A stretch of DNA of 45,434 bases, from contig JAFGDY010000283.1 of assembly GCA_016931895.1 (NCBI GenBank), forward strand, positions 1-45,434, given 5' to 3'. Positions within the stretch are counted from its first letter, which is position 1. Each line of letters begins with the position of its first letter. Below, piece after piece: positions 1 to 7,301 of the stretch. The stretch comes from Anaerolineae bacterium (GTDB lineage Bacteria > Chloroflexota > Anaerolineae > 4572-78 > J111). A program made the translations under genes and the position numbers. The notes under the pieces were generated by a model. That model saw nothing but the letters and a program-made list of their open reading frames with translations. It searched no databases and had not been told where the DNA came from.

Positions 1-100
1 CAGGGTAACAAGGTAGCAGGGTAACAAGGTAGCAGGGTAACAAGGTAGCAGGAGTAGACTTTTGCTACCTTGTTACTTTGTTACTTTGCTACCCTGTTAC
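1..100. repeat. 16-bp tandem repeat with inverted partner copies
   Basis: The unit CAGGGTAACAAGGTAG occurs three times head to tail at 1-48 and may continue outside the window. Inverted partial copies, CTACCTTGTTAC at 65-76 and CTACCCTGTTAC at 89-100, follow at once, so the block can fold into a long hairpin. It lies just past the 3' end of the minus-strand peptidase gene. Short tandem repeats of this kind are common between genes in Chloroflexota and cyanobacteria. A role in transcript ending or mRNA stability is only a guess. Confidence 0.8.
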
Positions 101-109
101 TTTGCAACC

Positions 110-1540
110 TTACATAAAGCGAGAAGCGTAAAAGGCTAATCCCAAAAGAACCAGAGGTATCAGGCCTGATAAACAACACATTGCCCCCCAGGGATTGGGG
201 GCGCTCTGTTCTCCTTCGGCCGGTGGAGCAGAAATCCCTTCACTGGTAGCGCCCTCATCGGTATTACTACCAACACTCTCCCCAATATTCTCCCCGGTAT
301 TGTCAAGCTGTTCTGACTGTTCAACCGTTTCTTCACCCACCTCTTCGGCGGTTTGGGTGGGGACCATCTCCCGGGCCGGTTCGGGTTCTTCAACAACAGC
401 ATGAGTGGGCAGCGGAGGCAAGTCTATGCTTTCCCGAAAAGCGTTATCCAGGCCATCGGTATCCAGGCCCAGGGTCTGCTCCAGGGCTTCGTCGTAAAGA
501 GCGCCTTCAGAGAGGGCCTTGAGCAGCGCAGACATGGTTTCTGCGCCATAGGTGTCAATAATAAATTTAACCACCGCGCCGCTCTGGGCATAAGACAATA
601 CCGCTTCGTCCGTATCGGAGGAGAAAGGGCTGGAGAGGGTGCGGAGGGTCAACAGTTTGTTGTTTTTGACGGCCTGATTGAGGGCCTGTTGAAAATCCGG
701 GCGGGTGTAAATTTCACCGGAGGTATAAACGGCAATTCCTTCATCCAGCCAGCGGGGCAGGGTTAGGTCTCCGGTGTAAAAATTATCCGTGGCCCGGTGG
801 ATTACCAGGTGGGTCATTTCATGGGTGGTAATGATGGTGCCCCACTCCGGCTGCTGGGGTTCAACCGTCATCATCACCACGCCAGATTCATTAAAGGCGG
901 CCCCACCGGCCCATTCCTGAGCCGCGGCAAAGTAGGCGTTCAAAAAATCGTCGTGGTTGGCGTAGATAAAGATTTTGATGGGTTCTTCCAGGGTTACGCC
1001 CAGGTCGGTTTCCAGGGTGTCCAGGGAGTCGTTGGCCCGGTCAAATAGATTTTGGCCAAAGGCATCGCTGCCTTTATACCAGGAGAGGGTCAGCCGGTCG
1101 TTTTGCAGCGAGGTCCAATCGTAGCGGTCATCCAGATATAGGAACGACTCTTTTTTGGTGGTCAGGGTATTGCCGCCGGCGTCGGTAATTTCCCACCAAT
1201 ATTGCAATTCGGTGCCCGGCGGAAAGTAATTGCCGGGTTCAGTCTGGTCAATCACAAACTCGGCTTCAACCGTTGTGCCGGGGACAAAATCAGCCGCATT
1301 GCGCGAGGTAGCAATTTGGCCCGCAATCTTATAGAGTAAATCTATATCAACAATTTCAGCCTTGCTTGCGGCGCTAAGGGTAAAGGTAACGTGTTCCCGA
1401 AAACTGGTATCCAAGGCCTGGTCAGAAACTTTGATTCCCCCATTTTGGGCCATCGCCTGGCCAGACCAGATAATCAGAAGCATTACAAACCCAAGGATAA
1501 CCAAGGCCAGGTTTAATTTTTTACGGTAAATTTGTTTCAT
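110..1540 (-). CDS. Membrane-anchored HExxH metallopeptidase (peptidase MA-like)
   Basis: This is a 476-aa protein. An N-terminal hydrophobic segment after a basic stretch looks like a signal peptide or anchor ending near AMAQ. A middle domain contains HEMTH, the HExxH zinc site of gluzincins, followed by a WLDEGIAVY segment that supplies the third zinc ligand Glu, as in peptidase MA/M1-like families. A long acidic Glu/Thr/Ser-rich linker and a C-terminal hydrophobic helix (CLSGLIPLVLLGLAFY) complete it. It is probably an extracytoplasmic, membrane-bound protease. The frame is open upstream to a TTG at 1573. The ATG at 1540 is preferred because GGGGGAG lies about 12 bases upstream. The substrate is unknown. 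The two-ended membrane attachment with a disordered linker is typical of surface proteins in this group. Confidence 0.8.
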   Translation of the reverse strand: MKQIYRKKLNLALVILGFVMLLIIWSGQAMAQNGGIKVSDQALDTSFREHVTFTLSAASKAEIVDIDLLYKIAGQIATSRNAADFVPGTTVEAEFVIDQTEPGNYFPPGTELQYWWEITDAGGNTLTTKKESFLYLDDRYDWTSLQNDRLTLSWYKGSDAFGQNLFDRANDSLDTLETDLGVTLEEPIKIFIYANHDDFLNAYFAAAQEWAGGAAFNESGVVMMTVEPQQPEWGTIITTHEMTHLVIHRATDNFYTGDLTLPRWLDEGIAVYTSGEIYTRPDFQQALNQAVKNNKLLTLRTLSSPFSSDTDEAVLSYAQSGAVVKFIIDTYGAETMSALLKALSEGALYDEALEQTLGLDTDGLDNAFRESIDLPPLPTHAVVEEPEPAREMVPTQTAEEVGEETVEQSEQLDNTGENIGESVGSNTDEGATSEGISAPPAEGEQSAPNPWGAMCCLSGLIPLVLLGLAFYASRFM

Positions 1541-1748
1541 CTGTCCATTTCTCCCCCGGACAAAATTTATCAAAAAATGTTACTCCAGACAAACGACCAA
1601 TAAATTACGAATTTGGTCCTTCGTCGGACAGAGCCATTAAGCTTAACCGATAAGTAATAAGCAAAAATAAAGAGTTAGAAAGTAGGGGATTTTTCCATCA
1701 AACGCCCTACTGTCTACTCCCTTACCCTAACAACTTGCTACGCTCAAA

Positions 1749-2003
1749 TTATTCAACCAACTTACCAGGCTCCGGCAGATCTTCAACCGCCGTATTGACC
1801 CACTTATCGCCTTCGTCAATCAACATCACCGGGATATCTTCTTTGATGGGGTATTTGCGGCCACAATCCGGCTCCTGGCACACCAACCAGGCGCCGGCCC
1901 GCACCAATTCAAGCCGGCCAGGGTCATCACCGGGTTTGCGGGTTTCCCCACTAACACAATAAGGACATCTAAGAATTACTAACAAGTCTTGAGAAACTGC
2001 CAT
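1749..2003 (-). CDS. Trm112-like small zinc protein
   Basis: This is an 84-aa protein of the Trm112/UPF0434 family. It begins with the family hallmark DLLVILRCPYC, has a second Cys pair region (CQEPDCGRKYPI) and ends with DIPVMLIDEG, as in most family members. Bacterial members are small zinc-binding proteins; in eukaryotes and archaea Trm112 activates methyltransferases, but a partner is not visible here. The ATG at 2003 is chosen over an upstream TTG because GGGAGG sits six bases before it. The gene stands alone, divergent from the metallophosphoesterase operon. It has normal length for the family. Confidence 0.85.
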   Translation of the reverse strand: MAVSQDLLVILRCPYCVSGETRKPGDDPGRLELVRAGAWLVCQEPDCGRKYPIKEDIPVMLIDEGDKWVNTAVEDLPEPGKLVE

Positions 2004-2104
2004 GAGCAACCTCCCTTTCTGGGAATAGTGATTGACAATAGTATAGTCACAATCAAAACAAATACAAAAATCCGGGCAATTTTAAGCCGGGGGGCCACAA
2101 CTAT

Positions 2105-2132
2105 TTGAAAATTGGAGGTTTCGTGGTACAAT
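2105..2132 (+). promoter_or_regulatory. Sigma-70-type promoter of the metallophosphoesterase-pheA operon
   Basis: TTGAAA at 2105-2110 and TACAAT at 2127-2132 are 16 bases apart. Transcription would start near 2139, leaving a leader of about 100 nt before the GTG start at 2237. No other good promoter pair lies between here and the gene. Confidence 0.55.
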
Positions 2133-2162
2133 GGCCGCATCTTATGTTATATTAAGCTTTGG

Positions 2163-2200
2163 CTGCTATGCGCGGCTGTCATGCGCTGGGGGCATAGCAG
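2163..2200 (+). other. Leader hairpin upstream of the metallophosphoesterase gene
   Basis: CTGCTATGC at 2163-2171 pairs with GCATAGCAG at 2192-2200, a perfect 9-bp stem with a loop of about 20 nt. It lies in the predicted leader. There is no T-run after it, so it is not an intrinsic terminator. Its role is unknown. Confidence 0.5.
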
Positions 2201-2236
2201 TGACAAGATAAATTCTATCTCCCAAGACGGGACGCA

Positions 2237-2872
2237 GTGAAGATCCTTTTTGTCAGCGACAGAGTCGTCAATCGTTTATACAGCCCCAAAATTACCGAAC
2301 GTTACCACGATATAGATTTAATTGTCGGCTGTGGCGATTTACCCTACTATTATCTGGAATATATTGTGTCCATGCTTAACGTGCAACTGGTTTACGTGCA
2401 TGGCAACCACGACCCCGAACGGGAATACCTGCCCGACGGCACCTCCATTGCCGGACCCGGCGGCGGCATAAACTTGCACAGCGTCACCCGGCTTGAAAAA
2501 AATCTACTGTTGGCCGGACTGGAAGGCTCCATCCGTTATAAAAGAGGCAAGTTTCAATATACCCAAACCGAAATGTGGTTGAACGTATTCTCCCTTGCGC
2601 CCAAGCTCTACCTTAACAAACTGCGTTATGGCCGCTACCTGGATATCCTGGTGGCTCACTCGCCGCCCTACGGCATCCATAATGGGGAAGACCATACCCA
2701 CATTGGCTTTGAGGCGTTTTTGTGGTTGATGAAAACCTTCAAACCCCGCTACCTGATTCACGGCCATCGCCACGTTTACAACCCCTGCGAAGTCACCGAA
2801 ACGCAATATCGGGAAACCAAAGTGATTAACATTTATCCTTTCAAAATATTGGAGATAGAACCCCCGGCATGA
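2237..2872 (+). CDS. Calcineurin-like metallophosphoesterase
   Basis: This is a 211-aa cytoplasmic protein with the motif series of the calcineurin-like phosphoesterase superfamily: an N-terminal SD (in place of DxH), GCGDLP, GNHDPE, then VAHSPP and GHRH near the end. These residues coordinate two metals. The first motif is degenerate (FVSDRV, no His), so one metal site may be altered. The substrate cannot be read from the sequence; family members act on phosphomonoesters, phosphodiesters or nucleotides. The start is GTG at 2237. The 3' end overlaps pheA by four bases (ATGA), indicating translational coupling. It is the first gene of a four-gene plus-strand run. Confidence 0.85.
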   Translation: MKILFVSDRVVNRLYSPKITERYHDIDLIVGCGDLPYYYLEYIVSMLNVQLVYVHGNHDPEREYLPDGTSIAGPGGGINLHSVTRLEKNLLLAGLEGSIRYKRGKFQYTQTEMWLNVFSLAPKLYLNKLRYGRYLDILVAHSPPYGIHNGEDHTHIGFEAFLWLMKTFKPRYLIHGHRHVYNPCEVTETQYRETKVINIYPFKILEIEPPA

Positions 2873-3702
2873 GCAATTCTAATTTACATGTTGCTTTTCA
2901 AGGAGAACGCGGCGCTTACGGCGAAGCCGCAGCCGTAGCCTTTTTTGGCGACTCGGTGGAGCCGGTGCCGCATAATGATTTTGACAGCGTTTTTGAAGCC
3001 GTTACCAACAATGAAGTTGAGCGGGGTATCTTGCCGGTGGAAAACTCGCTGATGGGCAGTATTCATCGAAATTACGACTTACTGCTCCGCTACGAGCTAT
3101 CCATTGTGGGCGAAGTGCAGATCCCTATTGCCCACCAATTAATTGCCCTGCCCGGCGTTACCCTGGCCGATGTAAAAAAGGTCTACTCGCAGCCGCCGGC
3201 CCTGGCCCAATGCGAACACTCGCTCAATAAATTGCTTCCCCATGCGGAACGGGTGCCCACGTATGATACCGCCGGCAGTATCAAAATGATCAAAGAAAAA
3301 AACATTACCGATGGGGCCGGGCTGGCCAGCGCCAGAGCAGCAACAATTTACGGCATGCACATTCTTCAGCCCGACATGCAGGATGATAGTGAAAATTATA
3401 CCCGTTTTGTGGTGGTCGCCCGGGAACCCATCATGCCCACCGGCCAGGCCAAAACCTCTATTGTCTTTTCAATGAAAAATGAACCTGGCTCCCTTTTCAA
3501 AAGCCTGGCCGTGTTTGCCCTGCGCGATATTGACCTGACCAAATTAGAGTCCAGACCTCTCCAGGGCAAACGCTGGCAATACTTTTTCTACATTGACTTT
3601 ATCGGCAGCCAATACGAAGAACGCAGCCGCAATGCTTTGCATCATCTCCAGGAAATCACCACCTTTTTTAAGGTGTTGGGCACATATCCGCGGGGAGTGT
3701 AA
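2869..3702 (+). CDS. pheA: Prephenate dehydratase
   Basis: This is a 277-aa monofunctional prephenate dehydratase converting prephenate to phenylpyruvate in phenylalanine synthesis. The catalytic PDT domain begins with VAFQGERGAYGEAAA and includes GILPVENSLMGSI, ending around NYTRFVVV with the TRF motif of the active site. The C-terminal ACT domain (about residues 195-277) starts TSIVFSMKNEPGSL and holds LESRP, the motif associated with phenylalanine feedback binding. No chorismate mutase domain is fused, as in most bacteria outside the enterics. It overlaps the preceding stop codon by four bases, so expression is likely coupled to the phosphoesterase. Confidence 0.95.
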   Translation: MSNSNLHVAFQGERGAYGEAAAVAFFGDSVEPVPHNDFDSVFEAVTNNEVERGILPVENSLMGSIHRNYDLLLRYELSIVGEVQIPIAHQLIALPGVTLADVKKVYSQPPALAQCEHSLNKLLPHAERVPTYDTAGSIKMIKEKNITDGAGLASARAATIYGMHILQPDMQDDSENYTRFVVVAREPIMPTGQAKTSIVFSMKNEPGSLFKSLAVFALRDIDLTKLESRPLQGKRWQYFFYIDFIGSQYEERSRNALHHLQEITTFFKVLGTYPRGV

Positions 3703-3751
3703 CTAAAAAACGCCAATCCCCACGTGAACATCAAATTCATAAACCGTACAA

Positions 3752-4309
3752 ATGGAAGATAATAAGAAGGTCATCAGCGTCTTTGGCAGTAGTTCCCCCC
3801 AACCCGGCTCGGCAGACTACGAAGCAGCCCGAACCGTGGGGCGATTGCTGGCCCGGGCCGGTTTTGCCGTGCAAACCGGCGCGTACTCCGGGGTGATGGC
3901 CGCCGCCAGCCAGGGCGCCAGCGAGGCCGGCGGCCACGTGATCGGTGTTACCAGCGCCCAGATTGAGCAATTCCGGCCTATCCCGCCCAACCAATGGGTA
4001 AGGGAAGAAATCAAATGCCAAACGCTGCGCGAACGCCAATCTCACCTGGTGAGTTGCTGTGACGGGGCCGTGGTATTGCCCGGCGGCATTGGCACCCTGG
4101 CTGAAATGGCCATGATGTGGAGTCTGGTGCAGGTCGGCGAAATCTCGCCCCGACCCATTGTGCTGGTGGGCGGCCTGTGGCAGCGGACCTTGGCCGCTTT
4201 TATTGACGAGGCTTACGTTCGTCCCAGCCACCAAGAGATGCTCACGATTGCCCGGACCCCGGATGAAGCGGTCAAAAAAATTCTCAATTATTTTGCTCAT
4301 AAGCCATAA
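3752..4309 (+). CDS. LOG-family protein (putative nucleotide phosphoribohydrolase)
   Basis: This is a 185-aa Rossmann-like protein of the LOG/YvdD group (TIGR00725-like). It starts VISVFGSSSP, has the GAYSGVMAAASQGA nucleotide-binding stretch and carries PGGIGTLAE, the PGGxGTxxE signature that contains the catalytic Glu. Characterised members hydrolyse cytokinin riboside 5'-monophosphates or other purine nucleotides. The real substrate in a soil or sludge bacterium is uncertain. The ATG at 3752 has no clear Shine-Dalgarno sequence, so it may be translated through operon coupling or by leaderless-like initiation. It follows pheA by 49 bases. Confidence 0.85.
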   Translation: MEDNKKVISVFGSSSPQPGSADYEAARTVGRLLARAGFAVQTGAYSGVMAAASQGASEAGGHVIGVTSAQIEQFRPIPPNQWVREEIKCQTLRERQSHLVSCCDGAVVLPGGIGTLAEMAMMWSLVQVGEISPRPIVLVGGLWQRTLAAFIDEAYVRPSHQEMLTIARTPDEAVKKILNYFAHKP

Positions 4310-4348
4310 ATTTGTATTCTTTTTCCCTCTTGCTCTAAGAACGCAGCC

Positions 4349-5566
4349 ATGATTGACGCCGTTACTATCAGACCGATCTTACCCGACGAACTGGAGCCGG
4401 TAGCCTACGTGCGCAGCGCCGGCTTTGGCGGCGCCCCGGAAAAAGCGCTGGCGGCGTTGCACGAAACCCCTCGCTATAATTTTTCCCATATCATTGTGGC
4501 CGAATATCAAGGCAAAATTATTGGCACGGCCACGGTTTTTCCGGCCCAAATGTGGTTGAGCGGCGTGCCAGTCAACGTTGGCGCAGTGGCCGGGGTGGCT
4601 GTACTGCCGGAGTATCGGCAGCAGGGCATTGCGACCAAAATGATGAAATTCTCCATCGTGCGCATGTTTGCCGAAGGGCAGGCGCTGTCGGTGCTCTTTC
4701 CCTTCTCCCATCGTTACTATCAAAAATTTGGCTACGGCGTGATTGGCGACCTGCATGCCTATCGCCTCAATCCCGGCAACCTGACTATTTTTGCCGAGGG
4801 CCATAAAGTCCGGCCTTTCCAAGCCAAAGATTTGAATATGCTGCGGGCCATGTATAAAGGTCAACTTACCTGGCACAACGGCTGGTTTACCCGCAGCAAT
4901 GAATGGTGGGACAAAATTGTTGAGCGCTGGTCCAAGATTATGGTGTTTGACCATGACGGCGTGATTGAAGGCTACTATTCTTACGAAATGAGAACGGGCA
5001 GCAAGGGCGAACGCGAGTTACACCTCCGCGAATTTTTTGCCGCCGAAGACGCCGCCTATCGCGGCCTGATTGGCTACCTGGCCGCTCAAAACGAAGCCGA
5101 CGTGATAGAATACCTGGCCCCGCCGGATACCCCCTTACGCCACGTGCTGCACCAACCCATCGCCGACGACGCCCAGAACCGGGGTTGGATATTCAATGAC
5201 TTGTGCCACGTTACGCCTGGCCCCATGGGGCGGATTATCAACTTGCCCAAAGCGCTAACTGCCCGCTTTTACGCCCGCCATCTGAGCGGCGAGCGCGTGC
5301 TCAAAATCCACGATGCGCTCATCCCTACCAACGAAGAACCGCTCAGATTTCGCCTGGTAGATGGCCGGGCCGAAACCCAACCCGCCGACGGCAAACCCCA
5401 CCTGGAAACCGATGTTTGCACCCTCTCGCAGATGCTGTGCGGCTACCTTTCGGCTATGGACGCCCGCCGCCTGGGCCGCTTGCAAGCCAATGAAGATACC
5501 TGCTCCTGGTTGGATCAGGCTATGGTAGATAGTCCCCTTTATATTCAGGCCGGGGATTGGTTCTGA
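4349..5566 (+). CDS. Eis-like GNAT acetyltransferase with sterol carrier-like C-terminus
   Basis: This 405-aa protein has the Eis family layout: an N-terminal GNAT domain with the acetyl-CoA loop VLPEYRQQGIATKMM (about residues 90-104), a second GNAT-like domain, and a C-terminal SCP2-like domain. The stretch YYQKFGYG matches the region with the catalytic Tyr in mycobacterial Eis. The protein ends in Phe (AGDWF), as Eis does, where the terminal carboxylate acts as base. Mycobacterial Eis acetylates amines of aminoglycosides and of peptides; the substrate here is unknown. It is the last gene of the operon, before a strong bidirectional terminator. Confidence 0.85.
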   Translation: MIDAVTIRPILPDELEPVAYVRSAGFGGAPEKALAALHETPRYNFSHIIVAEYQGKIIGTATVFPAQMWLSGVPVNVGAVAGVAVLPEYRQQGIATKMMKFSIVRMFAEGQALSVLFPFSHRYYQKFGYGVIGDLHAYRLNPGNLTIFAEGHKVRPFQAKDLNMLRAMYKGQLTWHNGWFTRSNEWWDKIVERWSKIMVFDHDGVIEGYYSYEMRTGSKGERELHLREFFAAEDAAYRGLIGYLAAQNEADVIEYLAPPDTPLRHVLHQPIADDAQNRGWIFNDLCHVTPGPMGRIINLPKALTARFYARHLSGERVLKIHDALIPTNEEPLRFRLVDGRAETQPADGKPHLETDVCTLSQMLCGYLSAMDARRLGRLQANEDTCSWLDQAMVDSPLYIQAGDWF

Positions 5567-5631
5567 ACAAATTTGACAATATCAACTTAAGCCTGTATAG
5601 TTAGCTCAATTAATTTTCTAAAAGAAAAAAC

Positions 5632-5668
5632 AGCCGCAAGGGTGAGGCCAAACCCGGCGGCTTTTTTT
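5632..5668. terminator. Intrinsic terminator after the Eis-like gene
   Basis: AGCCGC at 5632-5637 pairs with GCGGCT at 5657-5662, helped by an inner GGG/CCC pairing, and runs into seven T residues. An A-rich run (AAAGAAAAAA) on the 5' side means it could also work on the minus strand. Confidence 0.85.
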
Positions 5669-5706
5669 ATTGTTTCCCAACACTCTCACCAAAGGAGGTA
5701 CCCGCC

Positions 5707-5919
5707 TTGAATCAGCGCACTACCGGAACGGTCAAGTGGTTTGACATGTCCAAAGGATACGGCTACATCGAACTCGGCAACGGCCAGGAAGTATTTGTCT
5801 ATTACCAGAATATTGTAGATAAGGGCCTTAAAAATTTGATTGCCGGCGACCGGGTTGAATTTGCCGTCACCCATAAACCAAGCGGCATGGTGGCTTCAGA
5901 AGTTACTCGCGTTATATAA
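5707..5919 (+). CDS. Cold-shock domain protein
   Basis: This 70-aa single cold-shock-domain protein binds single-stranded RNA or DNA and typically acts as an RNA chaperone. The family marks are visible: GTVKWFDMSKGYGYIE (RNP1, with KGYGYIE instead of the common KGFGFI) and VFVYYQNI (RNP2, with VFVYY for VFVHF). The substitution of Tyr for Phe/His at several base-stacking positions is slightly unusual. The start is a TTG at 5707, supported by a near-perfect Shine-Dalgarno AAAGGAGG at 5691-5698 with an 8-base spacer. The gene is a stand-alone unit, framed by terminators on both sides. Confidence 0.9.
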   Translation: MNQRTTGTVKWFDMSKGYGYIELGNGQEVFVYYQNIVDKGLKNLIAGDRVEFAVTHKPSGMVASEVTRVI

Positions 5920-5949
5920 TCACTTATCTCGTCAAGTTTATTTGGCCAG

Positions 5950-5971
5950 CCCCGGTTTTCCGGGGTTTTTT
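5950..5971 (+). terminator. Intrinsic terminator after the cold-shock gene
   Basis: CCCCGG at 5950-5955, a TTTT loop, CCGGGG at 5960-5965, then six T residues. It is a classic rho-independent terminator 30 bases past the stop codon. Confidence 0.9.
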
Positions 5972-6034
5972 ATTCTTCACTCGCTTCAATCAAAAGGTAA
6001 CGCCTCAACAAAAATTGAAGAATTGAGGCTCACA

Positions 6035-6064
6035 TTGACAATTCTCTCGGAATATGGGTAAAAT
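6035..6064 (+). promoter_or_regulatory. Promoter of ychF
   Basis: A perfect TTGACA at 6035-6040 and TAAAAT at 6059-6064 are separated by 18 bases. The start of transcription would be near 6071, giving a leader of about 60 nt that contains a hairpin. Confidence 0.7.
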
Positions 6065-6083
6065 AGAATAAAATCGCCTATTG

Positions 6084-6112
6084 TGCCCATCGCGCAACCG
6101 GTGGGCATTTTT
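6084..6112 (+). terminator. Hairpin plus T-run in the ychF leader (possible attenuator)
   Basis: TGCCCA at 6084-6089 pairs with TGGGCA at 6102-6107, followed by five T residues. It lies between the promoter and the ATG at 6132, so it could reduce read-through into ychF. The stem is short and no competing structure is obvious. Confidence 0.4.
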
Positions 6113-6131
6113 GTCAAACCAGGGAGCGGTT

Positions 6132-7220
6132 ATGCGAATTGGCATCATTGGTTTGCCCAATAGCGGCAAAACCACCATTTTTAACGTTCTTACCGGCGGC
6201 AGCGCCCCTACCACGGCTTATGCCGGGGGCGCGTTTCAGGTGAACACCGCCGTAGTAGATGTGCCCGACGCGCGGGTAGACACCCTGCGCCAAATGTACC
6301 GGCCGCAAAAAACCACCTACGCGCGCATTGAGTATGCCGATATTGCGGGAGTGGGCGGCGCAACGAGTCATGAACACAGCCTGGGCCTGAGCGGTGAACT
6401 GATGAACGCCATCGCCAACAACGACGCCCTGCTGCACGTGGTGCGGCTATTTGCCGACAACGCCGTGCCTCACCCCCTGGAAACCATTGACCCGGCCCGC
6501 GATATTGACCACCTGGATGCAGAACTCCTCTTGTCGGACCTGAGCAAAATAGAAAACCGGCTGGAACGGCTGGCAGATAATCTAAAAAAGGGCAAATCTC
6601 TGCCTACCTTTGCCGACGACCAGCAAGAATTTGAAATTCTCACCCGGCTCAAGGCCCACGTTGAGCGAGGGCTGCCCCTGCGAGATATTGACCTGGCCGC
6701 CGCAGAAGAGAAACGCTTGCGCGGCTTTCAATTTCTCAGCGCCAAGCCGGTGCTGCTGGTTCTAAATCTGGGCGATGAAGAGGCAGCGCCGACCCTGGCT
6801 TATCCCCACCAAAAAAGCGCCATCATCGCCGTGCGCGGGCGGCTGGAGATGGACATAGCCCAACTTGACAACGAGGAAGAACAGGCCCTATTTATGGCGG
6901 AATACGGCCTGGCCGAACTGAGCGCCGGACGCATCATCCGCCGCAGTTATGATTTGTTGGGGCGAATGAACTTTTTCACCGTGGGCCAGGATGAAGTGCG
7001 GGCCTGGGAAGCGCATCGCGGCGCTACCGCCCTGGAATGTGCGGGCATCATCCACAGTGATATGGCCCGTGGTTTCATTCGGGCCGAGGTGGTCAATTAC
7101 CAGGATTTAGTGGCCGCCGGCTCTCATACGGCAGCAAAATCAATGGGCAAGGTTCGGTTGGAGGGCAAAGATCACGTTATCCACGATGGCGATATTATTA
7201 CCGTCAGGTTCAATATCTAA
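6132..7220 (+). CDS. ychF: Ribosome-associated ATPase YchF (Obg-like)
   Basis: This is a 362-aa member of the TRAFAC YchF/OLA1 family, an Obg-related ATPase that binds ribosomes and takes part in stress responses. It opens with MRIGIIGLPNSGKTTIFNVLTG (G1 P-loop); DIAGVGG (G3) and a non-canonical G4, LVLNLGDEE in place of NKxD, follow. The altered G4 is the known reason family members favour ATP over GTP. The C-terminal TGS domain ends with GKVRLEGKDHVIHDGDII. The ATG at 6132 is chosen over the upstream in-frame ATG at 6081 because the conserved protein starts here and AGGGAG precedes it; 6081 also falls inside the leader hairpin region. Confidence 0.95.
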   Translation: MRIGIIGLPNSGKTTIFNVLTGGSAPTTAYAGGAFQVNTAVVDVPDARVDTLRQMYRPQKTTYARIEYADIAGVGGATSHEHSLGLSGELMNAIANNDALLHVVRLFADNAVPHPLETIDPARDIDHLDAELLLSDLSKIENRLERLADNLKKGKSLPTFADDQQEFEILTRLKAHVERGLPLRDIDLAAAEEKRLRGFQFLSAKPVLLVLNLGDEEAAPTLAYPHQKSAIIAVRGRLEMDIAQLDNEEEQALFMAEYGLAELSAGRIIRRSYDLLGRMNFFTVGQDEVRAWEAHRGATALECAGIIHSDMARGFIRAEVVNYQDLVAAGSHTAAKSMGKVRLEGKDHVIHDGDIITVRFNI

Positions 7221-7273
7221 AAAGGGGCATCTTTTTGGCCAAACATTCTAACGCTAATCTAACAGTAAACGGC

Positions 7274-7279
7274 TATAAT
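7274..7279 (+). promoter_or_regulatory. Candidate -10 element of lon
   Basis: A perfect TATAAT stands 23 bases before the lon ATG, with AAAGGAG close behind. No convincing -35 or heat-shock CIRCE/HAIR element is visible in the 80-base gap, so regulation cannot be read. Confidence 0.35.
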
Positions 7280-7301
7280 AGTTAACTCAAAGGAGTGAAC
7301 T

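Noticed and set aside
1735-1962. A plus-strand frame over the Trm112-like gene
   Set aside because: The minus-strand gene has the CPYC hallmark and a perfect ribosome-binding site.
3737-4300. A 187-codon minus-strand frame opposite the LOG gene
   Set aside because: The plus strand has the PGGIGTLAE signature; the minus frame has no motif.
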